From the NCBI GenBank assembly GCA_035578905.1, contig JAQJVL010000198.1:1240001-1304000 (forward strand): a DNA stretch of 64,000 bases. Reading direction: 5' to 3'. This document shows, in pieces, positions 12,645-25,040 of the stretch; the stretch's first letter is position 1; the number at the start of each line of letters is the position of its first letter. The position numbers and the translations under genes were made by a program. This DNA is from Stictocephala bisonia (Eukaryota > Arthropoda > Insecta > Hemiptera > Membracidae). The notes beneath the pieces are model-generated. The model saw only the letters and a list, made by a program, of their open reading frames with translations, did not search any database and was not told the origin of the DNA.

Positions 12645-13744
12645 GTAGGACTGATTACATTTTAGTAAGTAGTTGATAAAGTGTTCACAGTTAACCAATT
12701 TCGTACTTTCGCTGAAAGAATTTTTTCATGAAAGAGATTTGTAATATCTTGCCTGTACAAACTCCCAAACCAAAAGCTATCTTAGTTCAGGAATTTCCCT
12801 GATTCCAGAAATATTATTTAAATTTAAGGTTTTGCGTTAAGACGAGGGATACAACGAACTAAACCACCCCGTAAATACCATAAGGTAGCTATTAGTCGCG
12901 TCATCTAAATTCCGCTCTGTGTGCCTCCCTGTGGGCGAGAGTGTGGGGGGAGGGGTGTGCGGGTAAAAATAAATGTCAGCCAGAAAACATTGGTTTTCTG
13001 TGAAAAAAGCCGATCAAGTTTATGATTTTATTGCTCTGAAGAGACGAGCCCTTCCCTTAGGGTTTTAGTGTGCTTGAGGAGACCGACACACTACTAGCAA
13101 TGACTACTTGTACTACTTGTAGTCAGTCACAAACTATCTTCTGTCCAGTAATTCACAAAATACTCCTTTATACTGGCACCCAGCGGTTGATAAGGCAATA
13201 AATCCACCCTTGTGCTCGGGCCTGAGAGGGAAAATAGTAAACATGTGCAGACTCCTAAACCCAGTATGGACTTTGGCTAGTAGCGACCGACTCAGAGCGG
13301 GACTTAGCTAGCGCGACTTATAGACATTCTTCGCCCATAGATATTTTATTTATTTACCTATATATGTTGTAATTCTAAAATATTTAGGACGCCCTTTTTA
13401 AATTTTGTCGAAGAATTGAAATGTGTAGATTAAGCAATTGCTGGTTATGAAGATCTTTAAAAATCACATCCTTTATCCTATAGTCTAATACTGCCAAGTT
13501 GTGACTTAAGAGATCAGGCCCTTGGGATCAATCCCACAACCCTAAAAAAATGCTATAAATAATATATTTTAAAAAAATGTTAGAATTCTCGTTTTCTTGT
13601 TCATTAATGAGTTTTTAATCCTCATAGTAATTAAAACAGTAGTTTTGCACATCTGAATTTAAAAGTGATTATAGATTTGTAAAATTTTTGGTAGTTATTA
13701 GACTGGAAAACAAGTTATGTAGACTATTTCACAAATTGGATGTC
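12645..13744 (+). other. Laminin intron following the exon
   Basis: Starts with a consensus-like 'caggtagga' donor. No next exon (expected text around NSPRPG) is recognisable in this stretch or elsewhere downstream in the window. Confidence 0.5.
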
Positions 13745-14650
13745 TATGAATGAAATAATAAGCCTCTAGTTACTTGGTCACAACCATAGTAACTTGATTG
13801 GTCGGCCACTTTCTGAACTCGCGTGTAAAGACCCGTCAACTACACATTAGAAGTGATGAGTCTCTAGTTACATGATCACGTCGATGAGATTGATTGGTCA
13901 TTTAGTTAGCTTATTACTTTCTCTTCTCACGTGTAAGAACCTGCCATATAGATATTACAGAGAAGTGAAGTGATGAGCCTCTAGTTACTTGATCACGTCG
14001 ATGAGTTTGATTGGTCATTTAGTTAGCTTGTTACTTTCTCTACTCACGTGTAAGAACCTGCCATATAGATATTACAGAGAAGTGAAGTGACGAGCCTCTA
14101 GTTACTTGATCACGTCGATGAGTTTGATTGGTCATTTAGTTAGCTTGTTACTTTCTCTACTCACGTGTAAGAACCTGCCATATGGATATTACAGAGAAGT
14201 GAAGTGATGAGCCTCTAGTTACTTGATCACGTCGATGAGTTTGATTGGTCATTTAGTTAGCTTGTTACTTTCTCTACTCACGTGTAAGGACCTGCCATAT
14301 AGATATTACAGAGAAGTGAAGTGATGAGCTTCTAGTTACTTGATCACGTCGATGAGTTTGATTGGTCATTTAGTTAGCTTGTTACTTTCTCTACTCACGT
14401 GTAAGAACCTGCCATATAGATATTACAGAGAAGTGGTGACGAGCCTCTAGTTACTTGATCACATCGATGAGTTTGATTGGTCGTTTAGTTGGCTTGTTAC
14501 TTTCTCTACTCACGTGTAAGGACCTGCCATATAGATATTACAGAGAAGTGAAGTGATGAGTCTCTAGTTATTTGATCACGTCGATGAGTTTGATTGGTCG
14601 TTTAGTTGGCTGGCCACTTTTTCTACTCACGTATAAGGACCGGATCGACT
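13745..14650. repeat. 117-bp tandem array, about 8 units
   Basis: The unit contains 'gatgagcctctagttacttg', 'atcacgtcgatgagtttgat', 'tggtcatttagttagcttgt' and 'catatagatattacagagaa'. Units start near 13857, 13974, 14091, 14208, 14325, 14437 and 14553, with a partial, diverged unit before them. Central units are almost identical and the edge units are more diverged. Each unit carries 'ctcacgtgta', so an E-box CACGTG recurs every 117 bp. Confidence 0.95.
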
Positions 14651-14886
14651 CCAACTGGTCCCATAAATTAATAAGGAGCTCAGTTAATCTATTCTATAAA
14701 TATTTCTCCTTCTAGAAAGAATCTGGTCAAATTATTTAAAAAATATTAAACTATTACGTAGATTAAGCTTATTCTATACACTTAAATGCTCATTTCGCCG
14801 TCACAAAATTAGTTGTTCCATTCCAGTATAGCACGCTTAACTTAGTGAACGTTTAAATATTGGAACGCTTAAATTATTCAATCTTT

Positions 14887-15312
14887 CCCATAAAAACCTA
14901 GAACATCTTGAATTCGAAACATTTATTCAATGCAGTGCCCTTTTGCAATGGTTGGATGATAATTGTCTCTCTGTTAACAGTGAAAAACAAAATTTATTGA
15001 CTTTCACCTAAAACGGTGCAAAAGTAATGACAATAACGTAAATTCTCATATATTTATAGGTGATTCTGAAATACAATCTTCTGAATTTACTAACTTTTTG
15101 AGTCTGTTGATTGACTACAACCTAAAGTATCACCATCACATTGATAAGGTATGTAGGAAAATAAGCAATGTCATTTTTGTTCTTCGTAGACTCTCTTATT
15201 ATACTAACAGAGATATACAATTAGTGGCTAACTATGGTTGTATTTATCCTCAAATGGTATACAGCCTTCCAATATGGGGTGCTGAATCCACTGGTACTAT
15301 AGTTCGAATAAA
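14887..15312 (+). mobile_element. Non-LTR retrotransposon ORF2, C-terminal reverse transcriptase part, left half
   Basis: With at least two frameshifts and one stop, the plus strand reads ETFIQCSALLQWLDDNCLSV, then an open stretch with DYNLKYHHHIDKVCRKISN, VLRRLSYY and YGCIYPQMVYSLPIWGAEST. This is the region after the palm domain of jockey/CR1-type reverse transcriptases (FLG..ID.NL.W..HID.., the YG.I.P...Y....WG block). It is a pseudogene. The text breaks off at about 15312 and resumes at 16319, so about 1.0 kb separates the two halves. Confidence 0.85.
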
Positions 15313-16318
15313 TTAACTGGTACTGGCGCAACGCCCTCGCTCCACTGGTCTGAAATGACAAAACTCTGAGCTTTAATTTCAAACTTAAAATAAGTAAGCA
15401 ATAATTTTCAAACTAATTGTATAGTGTCGACCAGTTTATATTCTTTAAGGAAAAATTATTCCGGAGATTTTTCTTGAGCTAAATTGCTTTTTATAGCGAT
15501 ATTTGTATTTAAAAACACGGTTTTATGAGTGAAATTGGGCGTGAGTAGTCTTCAACCTGTCACTGTAGCAAAAATAATAATAATAAAATAATTTCTTGTG
15601 GATGGATAACAGTCTGATTCATTGTGATTAGTTTGGTAAAAGTCTCATTTAATAATTCAAACATGTTAATGAGAAATTAATTTTTTTGTAAAACCTTGCA
15701 AACTCGGAAACGAAAAACGATAGACAAAATTTATTTGAGCAAACATTAACTGTGTTATTTATGTATAGTTAAAATAATACTGTGGTACTAATAAAACATG
15801 CGGAAAAATAATGAAGAGTTGATGAAGTAAACTCACAGTTCGTTTACATCGAGGCTGTGTCGGACGCGTAAGGTATACTCTGCTCAAGGAAAAGTGTAGA
15901 CTGAATATTCAGTCCAAGCGTAAAACGAATTCCGATCGACGATATTTCCAGATAAGAAATGTTTCTCCAGTAAGAAATAAGGTAAGTTAGTTGACTTTTG
16001 ACTTTGAGGTGTGTTCGTGTTCAGTTCTTTATCGATTTGACAGTGCTTAGTATAGTTTAATCACTAGTTTGTTTTTATTACAGTTATGTAGTTTTAGTGA
16101 TATAACACGTTTTTATTTATTTAGATGTGACAATAATGCTATAGGATTCAGTGTGTATATAATTATCAGTGTTTATTGCAATTATAATATTTAGGCTCTT
16201 TCAAATTTTAGGAAGTGTTCTATTAGTAGTTGACAAGAAATGTTTGCAATGGAAGAGGCAAGAGCTGAGCCAGTGACTGTACATTGTGCGTGTGGTATTT
16301 TTTTTTTATAAGCGGGAC
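15313..16318. other. About 1.0-kb sequence interrupting a non-LTR retrotransposon
   Basis: The reverse transcriptase text leaves off after ..TGTIVRI and picks up with FRLQKRALRV, which are neighbours in related elements. The sequence between is AT-rich without a recognised domain, with a T-rich run near 16298-16308. No clear target duplication or inverted ends were found, so it may be an old insertion or a deletion-linked filler. Confidence 0.55.
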
Positions 16319-16714
16319 TTTCGTTTGCAGAAGAGGGCCTTAAGGGTTAATCTGGGTTTAAAAAAATCCCAATCCTGCAGAGGCATGTTTACTTTAGCTA
16401 ACCTTTTAACTTTCCCTAGTCTGTTCATCCTAGAAGTGTCGTACTTTTTAAAATAAATCATCCAACTTCACGCGCATAAAACAGATTCTAATTATTCATT
16501 GAGAAATTTCAACAAAATACCAACTCCAAAACACCGTACTACATTTTTTGAAAAACAAATTTCAGCATCTGCGGTAAAAATATTTAATAACCTTCCATCA
16601 CGTCTTAGGGCTCAGTCCTCACTAAAAATGTTTAGAAAAATGTTAAAGGACTTTCTGTTAACTAAGGAGTATTACTCTATAAGTGCCTCCCTAGCTGATA
16701 AGGAAAAATTGTAG
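16319..16714 (+). mobile_element. Non-LTR retrotransposon ORF2, C-terminal end, right half
   Basis: The frame reads FRLQKRALRVNLGLKKSQSC, then LLTFPSLFILEV, then after one stop KHRTTFFEKQISASAVKIFN, NLPSRLRA and LKDFLLTKEYYSI before its stop codon. These are the standard last blocks of jockey/CR1-type ORF2 proteins. It completes the fragment at 14887-15312. An AT-rich 3' end follows. Confidence 0.85.
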
Positions 16715-17122
16715 ATTATATGACTGTTTGTGATTATTGAAACATTATATTATTTTTGACTCTTGTCATGCAATGTTACATTGTTAATCGATAGTAAATA
16801 TTTTGATTTAATTTGATTATTACACAATACGGGCACTGTTTTCGGTTCGCTCATTTACCAACACACCTTGGTCCACATACAAAACGTATAACGTTCTAAA
16901 GCCTCCATCCAAAATAGGAGATCACTTAAATAAATTAAAAACACATTAATCGGTAATAAATTCTTAATACAATTAAAATAAATGTTCAATTATTTCTTTA
17001 CACACGCCAGCGTCTTAAGAAATATTAACATAGACTAAACCTATTCAATACACTTTTTGAGATTATAATATAAAGAATTGTAACCATACATGGGAAATGT
17101 AAGAAATAAAAAGACTGCAAAA

Positions 17123-17915
17123 TAGAGGAACTCTGTGACGCAAGTAAAAGGTGAAGTGCAATGGAGGCAGACAAGCCGTTTAGGTCAATGGTCAACACAC
17201 TGCAGTAACAGGTCTGTCTGTTATCACCTGCATATATCACGAAGTCACAACCCCTCAGCTGTTCTTTCTCCCTCTAACATAACTGCTGGATGAACTGTGA
17301 TGCAAGTGCAAGGAGATAAAGTGCAGTGGAGATAGACTCGCCGTTTAGGACGAAGGTCAACTCAGTGCTGTAACACGACTAACGGTTATCAGCTGTATCA
17401 CGACCGCACATACCCTCAGCTGTTTTATCTCCTTGTGACCAAAGTACTAGTTATACTGTGATGCAAGTGCAAGGCGATAAGTGCAGTGGAGGTAGCCGTT
17501 GTTACACCGTTCAGGTCAAAGTTCAAATCACTGCAGTACTAGAATTAACGGTTATCATCTGTAAATATCACGATGTCAAAACCCCTCAGCAGTTCTTTCT
17601 CCATCTGGATTAACAAATCGATGTACTGCGTTGTATTGCCATGAGATAAAGTGCAGTGGAGGCAGACAGACACACCATTCAGGTCAAAGGTCAACACAAT
17701 GCAGTAACAGAACTGTCGGTTATCAGCTGTAAATATCACGACGGCCCAGCTGGTATTAGCTGGTCTTTCTCCTTGTGACCTAACACCTGATATACTGTGA
17801 TGCAAGTGCCAGGAGATAAAATGCAGGGGAGGCAGACACACCGTTCAGGTCAAAGGTCAACCTACTGCAGTAACAGGACTGACGGTTACCATCTATAAAT
17901 ATCAGAATGGCACAT
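17123..17915. repeat. Tandem array of about 165-bp units, 5 copies
   Basis: Recurring words are 'gtgatgcaagtgcaagg', 'agataaagtgcagtggaggc', 'caggtcaaaggtcaacac', 'actgcagtaacagg' and 'acggttatcagctgtaaata'. The first word lies near 17133, 17296, 17457, 17626 (altered) and 17796, so spacing is 160-170 bp. Copies differ by tens of substitutions, so the array is old. It ends where the second (CT)n tract begins. Confidence 0.9.
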
Positions 17916-17923
17916 CTATTTAG

Positions 17924-18535
<612 letters not shown>

Positions 18536-18536
<1 letters not shown>

Positions 18537-18572
18537 ACTCACTCACTCACTCACTCACTCACTCACTCACTC
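18536..18572. repeat. (CTCA)n microsatellite, about 9 units
   Basis: A pure tetranucleotide run, joined directly to the end of the (CT)n tract, from which it may have arisen by a single C-to-A change followed by slippage. Confidence 0.95.
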
Positions 18573-18771
18573 GAAAGCTGGATCTAGCCGATTAGTCAGT
18601 CCGATAAGACATATTAACTAACGATTTTTTCTGCTTGAATTTTTTTGAGAACTCCCATACTTATATGTCAACTTATTTCGTGTTAATTTGTGAGTATAAC
18701 TTCAAATCCTCAACTCAAGTCATGTACCAGATTAGCTCGTTTTGTCATAAATTTAACATTAAATAGAATGT

Positions 18772-18862
18772 GTAAGATTTGTGCACCTGTGTATTTATTT
18801 GAAGGTGTAAGATTGGTACACCTGTGAATAAATGTAAGGTGTACTATTGGTACACCTGGATG
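18772..18862. repeat. Three-copy repeat of about 35 bp
   Basis: Three units built on 'gtgtaagattggtacacctg' followed by an AT-rich spacer ('tgaataaatgtaag'). The core contains the palindrome GGTACACC or close variants of it. Confidence 0.7.
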
Positions 18863-19589
18863 TTAAATTAATATTCAAACAGGCACGTAAAATAACACGT
18901 TTTAAAATGGCAAGTATAGGATAAAAACTGTTTTGAGTGACAGGTTTAAAATTTGTTTTGTTGGTTTTGTAAAAAAACCAATCCGTTAAGCCCGATTGGA
19001 AAGTACTAATCACCTTTCAATTTTATTTGTGTGGATTTTATAACTATTTTAGTATTGCATAAAGAGGCACTGGTAACAAGGAATGGTGGCGAAAATAAAA
19101 TTTTGAAAATGTCATTATTTTTGTTAATATATTTACGTACTTGAGTTCAGACTGGAGGGGTCAGTGACTTACGAGAGGTACTACATTCAATGCCGACATG
19201 ATCGTTAGACTCTTCCTTTAGCATACAGTTTGTTTACTTCCAACATGTGTTGATGGCCGGCTCATCCTTGGTCTCTGGAGTCCAGAGTCAATGGCCTTCT
19301 CCATGCAAACTGGTTCAGACTTCTCCAGCCTTCCGTATGAGTCGAACACCTGGTTGCAATTCCTCTGTTTGCTTCAAGCAATGATCACAATAGTTAAATT
19401 ATCTTTCGATAATTATATCTTGAAAAAAAAATTTTTGAATTGAAAAAAGAAGAAATAATTTTGTTTAAATTAGATATTAATTAACTATTGGAGGAAAATT
19501 GGTCAAATACTTCGTCTGGAGGGATTATAATAGGGTGTAGTAAAAAATGTATACTGTTTGAATGTGCGCTTTATATGGGCTAATCTTTT

Positions 19590-19735
19590 AAGTACCACTG
19601 TGCGTGTAAGGTCAGGTGGGTGGGTCAGTACAGGTTAATTAATATCACTGTACGTGCATGTGTGGGCGGTTGGGTAAATACCACTGTACGTATATGGGTA
19701 TTCGGGTTTGTTAAATACTAATGTACGTGAATCGG
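19590..19735. repeat. Degenerate copy of the 36-bp 'tgggt / ccactgtacgt' minisatellite
   Basis: Four diverged units carry 'accactgt(g/a)cgtg', 'gggtgggtcag', 'atcactgtacgtgcatg' and 'taccactgtacgtatatggg'. The same unit forms a cleaner array at 58272-58507 and appears in reverse at 48010-48100. Confidence 0.7.
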
Positions 19736-20155
19736 TTTCAAATCTGTTAGGGAAAGTTTGTTTGTGTTTCGTTTTGGATAATAAAGCAGGCCCTGGCAAC
19801 TCCATAGAAAGCGCAAGTAAATCTAAGGTGTATGGGCGGGAGAGTGGGGAGGAGTAAAGAACGTCTTTTAAGATACAGGAATCACCTTCTTTGCAACTTG
19901 TATTGAACGCAGGAACAGCCACTTTGTTAGGCAACTGTGGAACAAAATATTAATTTAAAGTAACTATATACAGTAAGTATTCACATAAACGTGTTCCATT
20001 AAGCAGCAGTACAGTAACAAGTAATAAATAATTAATGATAACATCTGATAAATGATGATAAATGAAATGATTCCATAGAAGGATGAATATGATTTAAATA
20101 TGAAAGTAATATTTTGATTTAATACAATTTCATTGTTGACCAAAACTTAACCGCC

Positions 20156-20158
<3 letters not shown>

Positions 20159-20227
<69 letters not shown>
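20159..20227. repeat. (AT)n microsatellite, about 34 units
   Basis: An uninterrupted AT dinucleotide run, able to extrude a cruciform, directly followed by a four-unit minisatellite. Confidence 0.98.
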
Positions 20228-20230
<3 letters not shown>

Positions 20231-20233
20231 TAA

Positions 20234-20450
20234 GTAGGGTAAATGCAACTTGTATAAAGGGTTAATCGAAGCCTAAAAAGGAGGGCTACCAGGGTGAATG
20301 TGACGTGTATAAAAGGTTAAGCGAGGCCTAAAAAGGAGGGCTATCAGGGTGAGTGTGACGTGTATAAAGGGTTAATCGAGGCCTAAAAAGGAGGGCTAAC
20401 AGGGTGAATGTGACGTGTATAAAGGGTTAATCGAGGCCTAAAAAGGAGGT
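20234..20450. repeat. 55-bp tandem repeat, 4 units
   Basis: Units share 'gtgacgtgtataaagggtta', 'atcgaggcctaaaaaggagg' and 'gctaacagggtgaat'. They sit between an (AT)n run and a 14-base poly-A (20451-20464). Confidence 0.9.
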
Positions 20451-20464
20451 AAAAAAAAAAAAAA

Positions 20465-22199
20465 CAATTACCATGGTATTATTATGGAGCTATAATTGAT
20501 TGATTTATTTGATTAACAAATTGAATAAAATTGTGGTAGGCTAAACTTTTGAAAAAATTTAAAATAAGTACAGTAGTAAATTTTACAGGTACATAATATC
20601 AGCTGTTCTAAACTGTTGATATAATCAAACTCAATAATATGACCGGCGAAGCGGGCGGGTACAGCTAGGAAGTAAATATATTCTGTTTTGTCCCATTTAT
20701 ATAAATATTTGCTTACTTGTGTAGTGTATTACTGAGAACTGAATGAGAAAAGTGCATATTTATAGCACTGAGGATGTTATCAGCGACTGATTCGATACTG
20801 TTTGTCCACTGACCTTTCAGGGTCACAGATTCCCAAATGCCATGACTATTCCCAGGCAGATAACTGTAATCTGGACAGGCTGAGAAGTTGGCACCGATTT
20901 GGGTCGCCATCTGGTTCGGCTGAACTTCCAGAGATTGCACTGATCTCCACTCATTGAACATTTATATCTCGGATTAGGGTTAGGTGCCTTTTTGTTGGAC
21001 ACTCGTGATTCCCATTAGAGCTGCTATTTTATCATTTAAGTGTAGTTTTCTTTATTGTGGGGTAGGGGTATCTTATACTGTATTTAATGTTTATATTTAC
21101 GTTCTACAAACATACCTTACGTTTCCTCCAAACTATTTTTATTGTGGATTTTTCTATTGTACTTATTAGAGTGTTTGTTTGTTACAAATGTTCAGGCTTC
21201 CCATTTGATGAAAACGGGAAGTCAGTTGGGTAGACCTACACTCATTGTTGAAAAATCACGTAATTTGGAAGTTAAATAAATATTTTCGATAAAAAAAGTA
21301 GTGTTATTCAATTAAATAAAATCTTAGTACCAATATTTGGTACTTAAGAACCATACAAAGCCACACAGTAGAGACAATTAGATTGCTGTTGCAGTGAAAA
21401 GTCGTTGAATTGAAAGCAAACTTTCAATCAGAGGGAGAATTGTTGAGGATAAACATATGAGGTCAATAAAAAGTTTTGCGTGTCAGTGGACTGATGAATT
21501 ATTACCATTTTCTCCTCACATACAAGACTTGTGCCGATACAAAGAAAAAAACATACATAAAAAACACTTTTAAAAAAAAGTTTCCTCCATTTGTAACAGC
21601 ATCGTTTACTGTCCAGCAGTCTGTAGGACGTGTTTCTCTAGTTCGTGACCTGTGGCTTATTAGGGAATTCATAAAAACAGTATGACAGTCTATCCCCAAA
21701 TAAAACTTATTAACTTAGTCAAATTGCGTAAATATTACAAACTACAAGTAATTATTTTGTTTTTACTTTTATCTGATTGTATCTTTGACCTTATATGAAA
21801 CTTCCAGTTAAGCTTAGTGAATATAATTACACTAACCATACTTATTAATGGATGGTGTAGGCAGTCACCTAAGAGGAAGGAGTTTCCCGGATGTGACCTT
21901 GTAGGCCGTGGGCCCGTGGGTCGTCACCTTGGAGTGGGCGGCGGGTGAGCGTCTGTCTGTTGTCTGTCTGTCCCTAAAAGGTGGCAAGTCACCAACCGGT
22001 CAATGCCCGAGTCAAATAACCTTTTTTAAGTATGAATTTATAACTGTTAGGATTACAGGGAACTTTTAGTTAAATGTGTATTAAAATTGTGATAACTGTC
22101 ATGTATCAAACACTATCAGAGAGAGAATTTAAAAAATAATTTTAATGAAAACTTTTCGTTCATTTTACAGTGGCTTTCATATCTCTGCTATACATAACT
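20465..22199. other. AT-rich stretch with one low-confidence ORF
   Basis: Besides the minus-strand ORF at 20713 I see nothing coding. A GC-richer patch at 21870-21985 contains (CTGT) repeats. Confidence 0.4.
20713..20961 (-). CDS. Unassigned ORF, 82 codons, possible single exon
   Basis: An ATG-initiated frame on the minus strand with ordinary amino acid composition (begins MFNEWRSVQSLEVQPNQMAT and includes NSHGIWESVTLKGQWTNSIE). I recognise no domain. A donor-like 'cacaa|gtaagc' lies two codons before the stop, so it could be an exon rather than a whole gene. A chance frame is at least as likely: it has no homologue I can name and lies among repeats. Confidence 0.15.
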   Translation of the reverse strand: MFNEWRSVQSLEVQPNQMATQIGANFSACPDYSYLPGNSHGIWESVTLKGQWTNSIESVADNILSAINMHFSHSVLSNTLHK

Positions 22200-22975
22200 A
22201 AGACGACTATCGTAGAGATCTGAGCGAATATGAGAGGCGAATTATTTTTTTTTATAGTGTGATAAGTGTAGATGATCGAGTGTAATAATTGTTACAATGG
22301 TTGTAATTGTACAACAATAATTGTACTAAGGTTGACTGTCCCTTAGAAAGAGCAAATTATTAGTATTGTAGTATCCAGGACAATTAAGGGACCTATTGCT
22401 TTACGTAGAATCCGATCCACGTAGTATTGATATGATTTTCAGCTAACTGACAAGCCCAGAGCGTATTTTAACAAATTTTCGCTGGACGACATGGGGGGGG
22501 GGGGGGAGCGAATACACATGCATTGACTGCACAGTGCATATCGCTACAATATACGTACGAGACTTTAATCAAAATGAAGTAACTCATCAATTCTAACATT
22601 AGCGAGACCCTAGTTCGTACTTTTTACAAAGCTTAAAAAGCGTAATAATTTGCATGAGGCCAAATTTTCAATTTAGAGGAACAGCACTTCAATTGATAGT
22701 TTTGCCCCTAAAAATTAACTGGGCGATAAAATCTTGATACTGGGTGACACTTGTGTCGCCCATATAACATGTTATTTTATGCACTGGACAAGCCTGACAC
22801 ACAATTCTCTTCCTTACATAACCCCAGTATGGCACTTGAATGTCCACGTCGATGGCAATCATTGAGCGAATGCCTTGTCAGCATGAGGACGGATAGTAGA
22901 ATCTATCACCTACAACCCCCACAACACTTTGTCCTCAACTACCTGGGTTTCAGCACTGCGCCACTAGTGTCGACA
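22200..22975 (-). mobile_element. SINE-like dispersed repeat, family S1, copy 3, split by an insertion
   Basis: The left part (22200-22456) carries 'gcgaatatgag', 'ctttacgtagaatccgatcc' and 'gattttcagctaactgacaa'. The right part (22787-22975) carries 'gcctgacacacaattctctt', 'gatggcaatcattgagcg' and 'ttcagcactgcgccacta'. The two join exactly at GACAAGCC when the 330-bp element between them is removed. Confidence 0.85.
22457..22786. mobile_element. hAT-like MITE, 330 bp, with perfect 8-bp target duplication
   Basis: The element interrupts the S1 copy at GACAAGCC, which is repeated on both sides (22449-22456 and 22787-22794). The ends are 'cagagcgtattttaaca' and, reversed, 'cagtgcataaaataaca': 12 of 17 match and both start with CAG. 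An 8-bp duplication with CAG ends is characteristic of hAT transposons. Inside are a run of 13 G near 22494 and the palindrome-like 'gggtgacacttgtgtcgccc' near the right end. It codes for nothing. Confidence 0.85.
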
Positions 22976-24961
22976 GGGTTGATGAACCAACTGTCCCAGT
23001 GCAATGGAAAAAATAAATTGTCGTTTCATTTACTGTGTCCAGGCTAAACTAGTTCAGTTAGTTATGTACTATCGAGCACATGAGAACAATGTAGTGGATG
23101 TTTTGTATTGGTAGCAGACGTTTTGAGCGCATGACAGTTAAAATAATTAGATGTACCATATTTTTATTCTAACCTTAATATTAAGATGTTACCGTTTTAT
23201 TTAATTACATTTTATTTTTCAACATCCTCGAATTTGAACATCGTAACGCCCACATCTTTTTTGGTTTCAAAGAATATCCTCAAATGTTGTAAAGTACGAT
23301 GCAGCAGTTTGAGGATGCGGAATACGAAGTGTGTTTGTAGTTGTGTTAGCACGACCCAAACACACAACGCCACCTCTATTACGCCAGCGGGGCTTGACCC
23401 CTGGCCAGCTGACTCACCGTACATTGTCATAGTGAGTAACTTACTATCGTCAACAGTTCCAACTATGATACATAAGGTAGAGTGAGAAGAAGGGTGTCAT
23501 CTTAACTGTGCATATCTCAAAAACTATTAGATATGCAGGAAACTCTAAATGAGGGACTTCACCTAAAGAACATTTGAAGAAGTCAACAAGAATTCTTTGT
23601 AGAAATACTCATTCTGGAAAATGGAGGCTGAATAAAAATAATTAATCGTCATTATCGTTAGTGGTCACTAAAAATTAAGTGCTCCTTTTATCTAGTCGTT
23701 TGTAAAATTCCACTGGAGTTGATTATCTTTTGTATAGACGAGGAAAGTGAACTCTCTTGGGAAGGTTGGGTAGCTGGAAGTTTAACGTTGTATATACGTA
23801 GGGTTTGTGGGAGGGAAGTGCATTATCGTGCGTTCATGTAGGGTTAAGATAGTGACGGAAGGGTGATTGAGGTTACAGAGAAGAAAGGCAAGGTTCTTTC
23901 TTTTCTGTGGCGAGGTGGGAAAGATTCAGCTTTATTTAAGTTGTCTGTAGGCTATTTATGGTGTATGAAAGAGTTCTTTAACCCTGTACTTACACATGAG
24001 GAAAAGGATTTAGTGATTACTTGTATATATAGAGTGGATGGATTGCCCCACTTACCTCCCCTACAAACGTTGGGGGCTATTCAGTCAAACTTTAAGAAAT
24101 TTTGAAACGGTAATAGACTTGAATAAAACCAACGAATAAACATCTCTGAGAAGCGGAAAGAGGTAGGGAAATAGCTAGATTTCCTGTAGCAGACAAAATG
24201 AGCTTAGCGCGGCTGCAGATACGCAGAGCTGGCTAAAATTGTCTGCAATTTACTCCTCTCTCAACCCAATATCCCTTTAAGCATTTTTCTTTCTCATTCT
24301 CTTGACAATTTGTAATCTTCGGTCAACCGCGCTGCCCTTTAAGTCATTCTCTGTCGCATTCCAAGCTGCCGCGCAACCTCGACCTAGCGGAGGTTGCGAA
24401 ATTAGTAAAAGGATTATTTCAGTTTTAACATTGCCTTTCCGCCTCTTAAAGATAGGTATGTACCCATAGATAGTATATTTTATGATACAAAACACTAAAA
24501 TAGATGGGAAATGGACACTAGTTGTGAAAATATATTTCGACCAATAAATTGTCTCGTTCCTCCGGACGTCCGCCTCTTCGTCCGATAGGACTGACACAAT
24601 ACAAGTGAGTCTGACACGGTACTAGTTCTCCTGTAATGGACTTCTGAATGCGGCTACTGATGGCAGTCGAAGCCCACGTGAAATGTCGGGCCTTTTTGGC
24701 GTGCTCACTAAATCTGCATACAATACTTGGCCTACGTTCAACAAGAACAGTCAATCGAATACGCCCTCTCCAACTCCTTTGTAAACCTCTATTGTGATTT
24801 AAAAAATTGTTTATCTAAAGATTTAAAATGAATTGCGTGTACCATAAGTAACTTATGTAATGTATTAAAAAAGATTTTTTTAAATAGACTAAGAAAACTT
24901 CACTCACACTAGTTCTCATGGGCATGTGCGTGAAATGTACTTAACGAGTGAAATACGATCG
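22976..24961. other. Unassigned sequence
   Basis: Short frames at 23186-23485 and 23863-24105 show no domain, and none continues into a neighbour. No repeat family of this window was found in it. Confidence 0.4.
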
Positions 24962-25040
24962 TTAGCTCAGTTGGGGATTCGAACCTTGGACATTGACCTC
25001 TGCACTCCGAAACCTTCGCCACTGAGCCACCTGGCCGGCA
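24962..25040 (-). mobile_element. tRNA-derived SINE head (family S2)
   Basis: Read on the minus strand, the sequence contains 'ggtggctcagtggcg' (Pol III A box, 25019-25031 region) and 'ggttcgaatcc' (B box, 24975-24985), about 35 bp apart as in a tRNA. The 5' end begins near 'tgccggccaggtggctcag'. The remaining arms do not fold into a proper cloverleaf, and the sequence continues into a non-tRNA body, so this is a SINE rather than a tRNA gene. Confidence 0.75.

Noticed and set aside
24962..25040. Functional tRNA gene
   Set aside because: A and B boxes are present, but the acceptor and anticodon arms do not pair and the sequence continues into a SINE body.
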